A stretch of 5,040 nucleotides of DNA, from assembly GCA_020253595.1 (NCBI GenBank), contig JADCBH010000356.1:1-5040 (forward strand). Direction: 5' to 3'. Under the pieces are notes generated by a model. The model did not search any database. It was given only the letters and a program-made list of their open reading frames with translations, and was not told where the DNA came from. Positions 1 to 5,040 of the stretch are shown here, in pieces. The position numbers were made by a program, and so were the translations under genes. Origin of the DNA: Brevundimonas sp. GTDB lineage: Bacteria > Pseudomonadota > Alphaproteobacteria > Caulobacterales > Caulobacteraceae. How positions within the stretch are numbered: the first letter of the stretch is position 1; each line of letters starts with the position of its first letter.

Positions 1-1281
1 GCACACTTCATCCACGACGCCTACTTTTCGCGCGGTCTCGATCAGGCCGATCCGGACGTCGCCGCCGCCATCAAGGGCGAGTTGCATCGTCAACAGGAAC
101 AGATCGAGCTGATCGCGTCCGAGAACATCGTCTCCAGAGCGGTGCTGGAGGCGCAGGGGTCGGTGCTGACGAACAAGTACGCGGAAGGCTATCCAGGCCG
201 TCGCTACTATGGCGGTTGCGAGTTCGTCGACGTCACCGAAGATCTCGCTCGTGAACGGGCAAAGCAGCTGTTTGGCGCGGCGTTCGCGAACGTTCAGCCT
301 CACTCTGGCGCGCAGGCGAACCAGGCGGTGTTCTTTGCCCTGCTTCAGCCGGGCGACACCTTTTTGGGAATGGACCTGGCCTGTGGGGGGCATCTGACCC
401 ACGGTTCGCCGGCCAACCAGTCCGGCAAGTGGTTCAGACCGGTGACCTACAAGGTCCGCGAGGACGACTTCCTGATCGACTACGACAACGTCGCCGAGAT
501 GGCGCAAAGAGAGAAACCCAAGCTGATCGTGGCGGGTGCAAGTGCTTACAGTCGGCACATTGATTTCGCACGGTTCCGCGAGATCGCCGACAGCGTGGGC
601 GCCTATCTGATGGTCGACATGGCCCACTATGCGGGTCTGGTCGCAGGCGGGGTCTATCCGAACCCTGTGCCGCATGCGCACGTCGTGACGACCACGACAC
701 ACAAGACCCTGCGGGGCCCTCGCGGCGGTCTCATCTTGTCCAACGACCCGGATCTGGGGAAGAAAATCAACTCTGCAGTGTTCCCCGGTCTGCAAGGCGG
801 TCCGCTGGAGCACGTCATCGCTGCCAAGGCCGTGGCCTTCGGAGAGGCCCTGAAGCCGGAGTTCAAGGCCTATGCGGGGCAGGTCGTCAAGAACGCCCAG
901 GCCCTGGCGGCGGTCCTCGTTGACCGCGGACTGGCGATCGTCTCGGGTGGTACCGACAGCCACCTGATGCTGGTCGATCTGCGGCCCAAGGGCGTGACGG
1001 GCAAGGCCACCGAGCTGCAGCTCGAACACGCGCTGATGACCTGCAACAAGAACGGCGTGCCCTTCGACACGGCACCGTTCACGGTCACGTCTGGCGTACG
1101 GCTTGGGACACCGGCGGGAACGACGCGCGGCTTTGGTGTCGCCGAGTTCCAGCAAGTCGGCCACTGGATCGCCGATGTCGTGTCGTCGATGAACGGGGGC
1201 GATGAAGCCGATCCGGTCGTGGTCGCCGAAGTCTCGGCCAAGGTGCGCGAACTGACGGCGCGCTTCCCGATCTACGGATGA
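1..1281 (+). CDS. glyA: Serine hydroxymethyltransferase (5' end cut by window)
   Basis: Cytosolic PLP enzyme that interconverts serine plus tetrahydrofolate with glycine plus 5,10-methylene-tetrahydrofolate, the main source of one-carbon units. The frame is open from base 1, so the gene begins left of the window; the TTG at 82 is internal, because residues before it already read as SHMT N terminus leading into QIELIASEN. Of the 426 visible residues, family landmarks are EGYPGRRYYGG (from residue 62), the Asp206/His209 pair in DMAHYAG that contacts PLP, the Schiff-base lysine at 235 in THKTLRGPRGG (codon 703-705), VFPGLQGGP, and the C-terminal SGVRLGTPAGTTRGFG with its carboxylate-binding arginine (367). 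The length suggests that only a few residues are missing. No frameshift or missing catalytic residue is seen. It ends 7 bases before nrdR and is probably co-transcribed with it. Confidence 0.98.
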   Translation, partial: AHFIHDAYFSRGLDQADPDVAAAIKGELHRQQEQIELIASENIVSRAVLEAQGSVLTNKYAEGYPGRRYYGGCEFVDVTEDLARERAKQLFGAAFANVQPHSGAQANQAVFFALLQPGDTFLGMDLACGGHLTHGSPANQSGKWFRPVTYKVREDDFLIDYDNVAEMAQREKPKLIVAGASAYSRHIDFARFREIADSVGAYLMVDMAHYAGLVAGGVYPNPVPHAHVVTTTTHKTLRGPRGGLILSNDPDLGKKINSAVFPGLQGGPLEHVIAAKAVAFGEALKPEFKAYAGQVVKNAQALAAVLVDRGLAIVSGGTDSHLMLVDLRPKGVTGKATELQLEHALMTCNKNGVPFDTAPFTVTSGVRLGTPAGTTRGFGVAEFQQVGHWIADVVSSMNGGDEADPVVVAEVSAKVRELTARFPIYG

Positions 1282-1288
1282 TCTTCGA

Positions 1289-1765
1289 ATGAAGTGCCCT
1301 TTCTGCGGCCATCCGGACAGCCAGGTGAAAGACAGCCGCCCGTCTGATGACGGTGCGGCGATCCGCCGTCGCCGGTCCTGTCCGAACTGCGGCGGGCGCT
1401 TCACCACCTTCGAGCGGGTGCAGCTGCGCGAGCTGGTGATCCTGAAACGGAACGGGCGGCGCACGCCGTTTGATCGGGACAAGCTGGAACGATCGCTGGC
1501 GATTGCGCTCAGGAAGCGCCCGATCCAGCCCGAGCAGGTCGAGCAGATGGTGTCGCGGATCGTGCGCCAGCTGGAGAGCCTCGGCGAGACCGAAATCCCG
1601 TCCAGCGTGGTCGGCGATTTCATCATGAAGGCGCTAAAGGGCGTCGATGAGGTGGCCTATGTGCGCTACGCCTCGGTGTACAAGGACTTCCGCGCGACCG
1701 GCGATTTCGCTCGCTTCCTCGGCGACGAAGGTCTGGACGACGATCCGGGGGCCTCGCGCGGCTGA
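1289..1765 (+). CDS. nrdR: Transcriptional repressor NrdR
   Basis: Nucleotide-sensing repressor of ribonucleotide reductase operons; family members bind NrdR boxes when loaded with ATP/dATP. The 158-residue product has the expected two parts. An N-terminal zinc ribbon has Cys3, Cys6, Cys31 and Cys34 (MKCPFCGHPDS and RSCPNCGGRF), with the basic stretch RRRRS between the pairs. An ATP-cone domain spans about residues 49-139 (VILKRNGRRTPFD through VAYVRYASVYKDF). The ATG at 1289 is chosen because it gives the family's usual MxCPFC start. No strong Shine-Dalgarno precedes it, so translation is probably coupled to glyA, which ends 7 bases upstream. The C-terminal tail after residue 142 is acidic and variable. 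No NrdR box is visible in the window, so its targets lie elsewhere. Its stop overlaps the next start by one base (TGATG). Confidence 0.98.
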   Translation: MKCPFCGHPDSQVKDSRPSDDGAAIRRRRSCPNCGGRFTTFERVQLRELVILKRNGRRTPFDRDKLERSLAIALRKRPIQPEQVEQMVSRIVRQLESLGETEIPSSVVGDFIMKALKGVDEVAYVRYASVYKDFRATGDFARFLGDEGLDDDPGASRG

Positions 1766-2400
1766 TGCGGATCACCTGGAAGGTCGCGACGTCACTGGAC
1801 GGCCGCATTGGCACGTCTACCGGCGAGAGCCAGTGGATCACCGGGCCGCAATCCCGTGCGCAGGGGCACCGACTGCGTGCCGTGCATGACGCCGTCCTCG
1901 TGGGTGTCGAGACGGTCCTGGCAGACGACCCGAGGCTCACTGTGCGCCTGCCCGAAGAGCCTGAACTTGAAGCGAGACAGCCGCTGCGTGTCGTGTTGGA
2001 CAGCAAGCTGCGCACGCCGTCCTTTGCCAGGATCGCGGTCGCCGGGACCCTGATCCTGACCACGCGAGAGCCGATGCAGGTCGGGGCGGCGGAAGTGGTC
2101 CGCGTCTCGGGTGACCCAAGCAATCGCCCGACCGTCGATGCGGTTCTTGAGACACTCGCGGCACGAGGCCTGAAGAGCCTCATGATCGAAGGGGGCGGAC
2201 GCGTTGCAGCCTGCTTCGTTTCTGCTGGCCTGGTCGATGCGATCGAGTGGTTCAGGGCCCCCATCCTGCTGGGCGGCGACGGCCGTCCAGGCGTGGCGGC
2301 GCTGAACCTGGCACGGTTGGCTCATGCGCCGCAGTACAGGCGTCTTGCAGTCGAACCTCTCGGTGACGACCTGTGGGAACGCTACGAAAGGCGGACCTGA
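1765..2400 (+). CDS. ribD: RibD-type reductase domain alone (no deaminase domain)
   Basis: Predicted NADPH-dependent reductase of riboflavin synthesis, acting on 5-amino-6-(5-phosphoribosylamino)uracil. The 211 residues align end to end with the C-terminal half of bifunctional RibD: VATSLDGRIG (7-16), GESQWITGPQSR (20-31), HDAVLVGVETVLADDPRLTVR (41-61), LRVVLDSKLRTP (74-85), and the glycine-rich nucleotide-binding MIEGGGRVAACF (140-151). The N-terminal zinc deaminase domain (HAE and PCxxxGxxPPC signatures) is absent, and there is no room for it because nrdR overlaps the start by one base. Bifunctional RibD is about 360 residues, so this is a half-length form. It looks intact, not decayed, and no frameshift is visible. 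The reductase role is inferred from homology and operon position; a related DHFR-fold reductase with another substrate is possible but less likely between nrdR and ribE. The RBS is weak, so coupling to nrdR is likely. Confidence 0.93.
   Translation: MRITWKVATSLDGRIGTSTGESQWITGPQSRAQGHRLRAVHDAVLVGVETVLADDPRLTVRLPEEPELEARQPLRVVLDSKLRTPSFARIAVAGTLILTTREPMQVGAAEVVRVSGDPSNRPTVDAVLETLAARGLKSLMIEGGGRVAACFVSAGLVDAIEWFRAPILLGGDGRPGVAALNLARLAHAPQYRRLAVEPLGDDLWERYERRT
2387..2391 (+). promoter_or_regulatory. Ribosome binding site for ribE
   Basis: AAAGG lies 10 bases before the ATG at 2402, inside the 3' end of ribD. The frame stays open upstream to 2324, but this site and the conserved N terminus MFTGII place the real start at 2402. 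Confidence 0.55.
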
Positions 2401-2401
2401 G

Positions 2402-2992
2402 ATGTTCACAGGCATCATCACCGACATCGGCCGTGTCCGCGCGGTTGCCGAGACGGCGCGCGATCGCCGCTATGAGATCGAGACGGCATGGGACACGTCG
2501 GGCATCGATCTGGGTGCCTCAATCAGTCACTCCGGTGTCTGCCTGACCGTCGTTGAAAAGCAGCAGGGGTGGTTCGCGGTCGAAGTGTCGGGCGAGACCC
2601 TGTCCAAAACCACTCTGGGGTCCTGGGCGGCCGGGACAAGAATCAACCTTGAGCGTGCGACCCGGGCTGGGGATGAATTGGGCGGGCACATCGTCTCGGG
2701 GCACGTCGATGGTCTGGGTGAGGTGGTCGAAATCACTCCAGAAGGGGGCTCGCACCGGATCGTTGTCGAGGCACCTGACCCTTTGCATCGCTTCATCGCC
2801 GCCAAGGGCTCGATCACGGTCGATGGCGTCTCCCTGACGGTCAACAGCGTGGATGGCCGACGGTTCGGCCTCAACATCATCCCCCATACCTGGGAGGCGA
2901 CGACGCTGGGCCAACTACAGGTCGGCGACGCGGTCAATCTGGAGATCGATATGCTGGCCAGATACCTCGCCCGGTGGCAGGAGACCGCTTGA
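2402..2992 (+). CDS. ribE: Riboflavin synthase, alpha chain
   Basis: Final step of riboflavin synthesis: dismutation of two 6,7-dimethyl-8-ribityllumazine molecules to riboflavin plus the pyrimidine product, which is reused by RibH. The 196-residue length fits the family. It shows the two tandem lumazine-binding barrels: residues 1-97 (MFTGIITDIG, then SISHSGVCLTV with the conserved Cys47, then EVSGETLSKTTLG) and 98-196 (VSGHVDGLGEV with His101, SITVDGVSLTVNSV with Ser144, FGLNIIPHTWEATTLG, VNLEIDMLARYLAR with Asp183). These match the catalytic Phe2, Cys, His, Ser and Asp positions known for the bacterial enzyme. The ATG at 2402 is chosen because the N-terminal MFTG is part of the active site, and an AAAGG sits 10 bases upstream. 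The ribD stop is one base before the start, and the ribE stop overlaps the ribBA start. The symbol follows the ribE = riboflavin synthase convention (ribC in E. coli). Confidence 0.98.
   Translation: MFTGIITDIGRVRAVAETARDRRYEIETAWDTSGIDLGASISHSGVCLTVVEKQQGWFAVEVSGETLSKTTLGSWAAGTRINLERATRAGDELGGHIVSGHVDGLGEVVEITPEGGSHRIVVEAPDPLHRFIAAKGSITVDGVSLTVNSVDGRRFGLNIIPHTWEATTLGQLQVGDAVNLEIDMLARYLARWQETA
2979..2983 (+). promoter_or_regulatory. Ribosome binding site for ribBA
   Basis: AGGAG lies 8 bases before the ATG at 2992, within the last codons of ribE. It favours the 2992 start over an in-frame upstream start at 2974, and it is the clearest Shine-Dalgarno in the window. Confidence 0.75.
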
Positions 2993-4125
2993 TGCACCTC
3001 GCCGCCGCCAACACCGACAGTCCGATCAGCCCGATCGAGGACATTCTCGAGGATGCCCGAAACGGTCGTCCCTACATCCTTGTCGATGCCGAGGACCGGG
3101 AGAACGAGGGCGACATCATCATTCCGGCCCAGTTCGCGACGCCCGATCAGATCAACTTCATGGCCCGTCACGCGCGTGGCCTGATCTGTCTGGCCATGAC
3201 TTCGGAGCGGGCCCGGGCCCTGCGCCTGCCGCCGATGGCCGCCGACAATCGCACCAGCATGGGCACGGCCTTCACCGTGTCCATTGAAGCAAGGGAAGGG
3301 GTCACCACGGGGATCAGTGCCGCTGACCGCGCCCGTACCGTTCAGGTGGCCGTCGACCCGGCGAAGGGCGCAGACGACATCATTTCACCCGGCCATGTCT
3401 TTCCTCTGGTCGCGCGCGACGGCGGCGTGCTGGTCCGAACCGGTCATACCGAGGCCGCCGTCGACATCAGCCGGATGGCGGGTCTGCATCCGGCCGGCGT
3501 GATCTGCGAGATCATGAACGATGACGGGACGATGGCTCGCCTGCCGGATCTCGTCGCATTCGCCCAATTGCACGGTCTGAAGATCGGCACGATCGCGGAC
3601 CTGATCGCCTATCGCCGCCGGACGGAACGATACGTCGAACGGGTCATGGACACACCCTTCGACAGCGTCCACGGCGGACCGTTCCGCCTCATGCTCTATC
3701 GGAACACCATCGAAGGGGCCGAGCACGTGGCCCTGGTCCACGGCAAGATCGAGCCGGGCAAGCCGACCCTGGTGCGAATGCATCAGGTCGATTTCGCCGC
3801 TGACCTGCTGGGCCATGTCGAGGCGCGCCAGAGCTATATCCCTTCTGCGCTCAGGGCCATCACGGCTCATGATGGGCCAGGCGTGGTCGTTTTCCTGCGT
3901 GATCCGACCCTCCAGGGACTCGCAGAGCGGCTTGCTGGCGTTGAGAAGCCCATCGCGGCTGATTGGTCACTCAGGAACTACGGTGTCGGCGCCCAGATCC
4001 TATTGGATCTCGGTGTGCGCGACATGATTGTGATGAGCTCCAGCCGGCCCGAGCCCGCCGCCATCGAGGGTTATGGGCTGAACATTGTCGGCTGGCGCAC
4101 CATGGACGGAGAAGACCCATCCTGA
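2992..4125 (+). CDS. ribBA: DHBP synthase fused to a degenerate GTP cyclohydrolase II-like domain (RibBX type)
   Basis: The 377-residue protein has two parts. Residues about 12-210 are a complete 3,4-dihydroxy-2-butanone 4-phosphate synthase (RibB), which turns ribulose 5-phosphate into the four-carbon partner for RibH. The acidic loop DAEDRENEGD (32-41), TSMGTAFTVSIEAREGVTTGISAADR (88-113), PGHVFPL (133-139), GGHTEA-like RTGHTEA (149-155) and NDDGTMAR (176-183) are all present. Residues about 225-377 have the GTP cyclohydrolase II fold, with HVALVHGKI, TLVRMH and LRNYGVGAQILLDLGV (327-342). The zinc-site segment after His264 reads HQVDFAADLLGHVEARQ, where active enzymes have HSEC...RCDC, so all three cysteines are replaced (Asp267, Ala278, Gln280). 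The usual LLTNNPxK motif reads VMSSSRPEPA. The DHBP synthase is therefore probably active and the cyclohydrolase probably not. This matches the described RibBX proteins, whose second domain has an unclear role. The start overlaps the ribE stop by one base. Confidence 0.95.
   Translation: MHLAAANTDSPISPIEDILEDARNGRPYILVDAEDRENEGDIIIPAQFATPDQINFMARHARGLICLAMTSERARALRLPPMAADNRTSMGTAFTVSIEAREGVTTGISAADRARTVQVAVDPAKGADDIISPGHVFPLVARDGGVLVRTGHTEAAVDISRMAGLHPAGVICEIMNDDGTMARLPDLVAFAQLHGLKIGTIADLIAYRRRTERYVERVMDTPFDSVHGGPFRLMLYRNTIEGAEHVALVHGKIEPGKPTLVRMHQVDFAADLLGHVEARQSYIPSALRAITAHDGPGVVVFLRDPTLQGLAERLAGVEKPIAADWSLRNYGVGAQILLDLGVRDMIVMSSSRPEPAAIEGYGLNIVGWRTMDGEDPS
4108..4125 (+). promoter_or_regulatory. 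ribH translation start region with no standard start codon
   Basis: GGAG at 4108-4111 is a good Shine-Dalgarno candidate. In the ribH frame it is followed by ATC at 4119 (7-base spacing) and CTG at 4122 (10-base spacing), then ACC. The CTG shares bases with the ribBA stop (CTGA), copying the ATGA overlap seen at ribH/nusB. Between the TTG at 3963 and the family core there is no ATG, GTG or TTG in this frame. Which codon is used cannot be settled by reading; ATC differs from ATG by one base, so a sequence error is also possible. Confidence 0.5.
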
Positions 4126-4583
4126 CCGAAGCTCCCCGTGTCCTCATCGTTGAGGCGCGCTTCTACGATGATCTGGCCGACGCCCTGCTGGAAGGGGCCA
4201 AGGATGCGCTGAAGGCGCGAGGCGCGAGGTTTGACGTCGTCACGGTGCCGGGTGCGCTGGAGATTCCGCCGGTCATTGCGCTCGCCGAGGAGGCCGGAAA
4301 GTTTCCGACGGCGCCGCGCTACGCCGGCTATGTCGCTCTCGGCTGCGTCATTCGCGGCGAAACCTATCACTTCGAGATTGTTTCGGATCAGTCGGCGGCC
4401 GGGATTATGGCGCTGGGTACGAGGGGATTGATCATCGGCAACGGCGTGCTGACCGTCGAAGACGAGGCCCAGGCGTGGGCGAGAGCGCGGATTTCCGAAG
4501 GCGATAAGGGGGGCGGGGCGGCCCGCGCCTGCATGGATCTGATTGAACTCAAGAAGCGGTTGCGCCTAGGACTGGGTGGATGA
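4122..4583 (+). CDS. ribH: 6,7-dimethyl-8-ribityllumazine synthase
   Basis: Condenses 5-amino-6-ribitylaminouracil with dihydroxybutanone phosphate (made by the RibB half of the preceding gene) to give the lumazine used by RibE. From the CTG at 4122 the product is 153 residues, a normal length. Landmarks are VLIVEARFYDDLAD (7-20, first strand and substrate loop), VPGALEIP (42-49), ALGCVIRGETYHFEIV (72-87) with the conserved catalytic His83, IGNGVLTVEDEAQAWARA (105-122), and the C-terminal helix DKGGGAARACMDLIELKKR. The start is uncertain: the only standard start upstream is a TTG at 3963, which would add 53 residues that overlap ribBA and look unlike the family. The first standard start downstream is the GTG of VPGALEIP, which would remove the first strand. 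ATC (4119) or CTG (4122) is preferred. The 3' end overlaps nusB by four bases (ATGA). Confidence 0.96.
   Translation: MTEAPRVLIVEARFYDDLADALLEGAKDALKARGARFDVVTVPGALEIPPVIALAEEAGKFPTAPRYAGYVALGCVIRGETYHFEIVSDQSAAGIMALGTRGLIIGNGVLTVEDEAQAWARARISEGDKGGGAARACMDLIELKKRLRLGLGG
4568..4571 (+). promoter_or_regulatory. Ribosome binding site for nusB
   Basis: AGGA lies 8 bases before the ATG at 4580, inside the ribH 3' end. It supports the 4580 start, together with the ATGA overlap. Confidence 0.55.
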
Positions 4584-5040
4584 GCGAACCCGCGTCCCCC
4601 AATCCCAACTCCATCGCGTCCGTGCTCGAACAACTGGCGGAAGCCGAGGCAGCGCGCGCCGAGCCGCAGCTGACCAGCCGACAGCGCCGGGCCCGTACCG
4701 TAGCGCGGCTGGCCGCTGTTCAGGCGCTGTATCAGATGGAGCTGGCCGGGGAGGGGGTCGAAACCGTCATCTCCGAGTTTGAGAACCATCGCTTTGACGC
4801 CCAGATCGAAGGCGAGATGCTGGCAGAGGCCGACGAAGACTGGTTCGCCGAGATCGTTCGGGGCGTGGTCACGGGGCAGCGTTTCATCGATACGGCCGTG
4901 AAGGCCCGGCTCGCTTCCAACTGGCGTTTGGAGCGGCTGGACGCGACCCTGCGGGCGCTGCTTCGTTGTGGAGCCTGGGAGCTGATGGAGCGTCCGGAAG
5001 TGCCACGTGAGATCGTGATCGACGAATACGTGGAGCTGGC
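4580..5040 (+). CDS. nusB: Transcription antitermination protein NusB (3' end cut by window)
   Basis: All-helical RNA-binding factor that pairs with NusE (ribosomal protein S10) on boxA RNA to promote antitermination of rRNA operons. The frame is open from the ATG at 4580 to the window edge, giving 153 residues. The core starts at about residue 35 with RQRRARTVARLAAVQALYQMELAG, the arginine-rich first helix that binds boxA in this family. Later landmarks are WFAEIVRGVV, the helix WRLERLDATLRALLRCGAWELM, and PREIVIDEYVELA near the end of the family alignment. Perhaps 15-20 residues are missing to the right. The first 34 residues (MSEPASPNPNSIASV and an Ala/Glu-rich stretch) extend beyond the E. 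coli-type protein, which is about 139 residues in all. Translation is probably coupled to ribH through the four-base ATGA overlap. Linkage to ribH is common in bacteria. Confidence 0.96.
   Translation, partial: MSEPASPNPNSIASVLEQLAEAEAARAEPQLTSRQRRARTVARLAAVQALYQMELAGEGVETVISEFENHRFDAQIEGEMLAEADEDWFAEIVRGVVTGQRFIDTAVKARLASNWRLERLDATLRALLRCGAWELMERPEVPREIVIDEYVEL

Noticed and set aside
1282..1288. glyA/nrdR gap as a possible promoter or NrdR box
   Set aside because: Seven bases are too few for either element, and no NrdR-box-like sequence was seen around it.
1623..2264. Long minus-strand open frame (213 codons) opposite nrdR/ribD
   Set aside because: It lies entirely opposite two confidently identified genes, and its Arg/Ser/Pro-rich product resembles no family. 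Long antisense frames are expected in high-GC coding DNA.
2527..3171. Minus-strand open frame (214 codons) opposite ribE/ribBA
   Set aside because: It is a shadow of conserved plus-strand genes, with no recognisable domain or separate regulatory signals.
3209..3220. Perfect 12-base GC palindrome GGGCCCGGGCCC
   Set aside because: It encodes ordinary residues inside the RibB domain, has no loop or T-run, and such palindromes occur by chance at this GC content. It is not a credible terminator or operator.
3963..4121. TTG at 3963 as the real ribH start
   Set aside because: It would add a 53-residue Arg/His/Pro/Cys-rich segment translated out of frame from the conserved RibBA C terminus, unlike any lumazine synthase N terminus.
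4508..4527. G-rich run followed by GC-rich inverted bases near the ribH 3' end
   Set aside because: It encodes the conserved KGGGAARA part of RibH. There is no T tract, and nusB continues in the same unit, so it is not a terminator.

Overview
The window is a single, fully coding, plus-strand gene cluster from a high-GC alphaproteobacterium. The order glyA - nrdR - ribD - ribE - ribBA - ribH - nusB matches, from memory, the arrangement in Caulobacterales such as Caulobacter and Brevundimonas. Protein style and base composition fit that group, but the genus is an inference and not proven by the sequence.

Layout: glyA (serine hydroxymethyltransferase, missing only its extreme 5' end) runs from base 1 to 1281. 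It is followed after 7 bases by nrdR (1289-1765), a zinc-ribbon/ATP-cone repressor of ribonucleotide reductase genes. Four riboflavin genes follow with overlapping or nearly touching ends: a reductase-only ribD (1765-2400), ribE riboflavin synthase (2402-2992), a ribBA-type gene whose second half is degenerate (2992-4125), and ribH lumazine synthase (about 4122-4583). nusB (4580 onward) is cut by the right edge. The largest gap between genes is 7 bases, so there is no room for internal promoters, terminators or an FMN riboswitch outside coding sequence. Any promoter or leader lies upstream of the window. Stop/start overlaps (TGATG at nrdR/ribD and ribE/ribBA, ATGA at ribH/nusB) point to translational coupling.

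The genes cover one-carbon metabolism (GlyA), control of deoxynucleotide synthesis (NrdR), and the later riboflavin steps: pyrimidine-intermediate reduction, dihydroxybutanone-phosphate formation, lumazine formation and riboflavin formation. The two earliest steps from GTP are not convincingly encoded here. RibD has no deaminase domain, and the GTP cyclohydrolase II-like half of RibBA has lost all three zinc cysteines, as in the described RibBX variant. The cell, if it makes riboflavin, must encode those activities elsewhere.

The other oddity is ribH, which has no ATG, GTG or TTG codon at its expected N terminus. The best candidates are a CTG that overlaps the ribBA stop codon (CTGA) or an ATC one codon upstream. 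Nothing looks mobile or recently transferred, and I see no CRISPR, RNA gene or phage element. The window is mostly ordinary core genome with a few points worth checking, not a new system.
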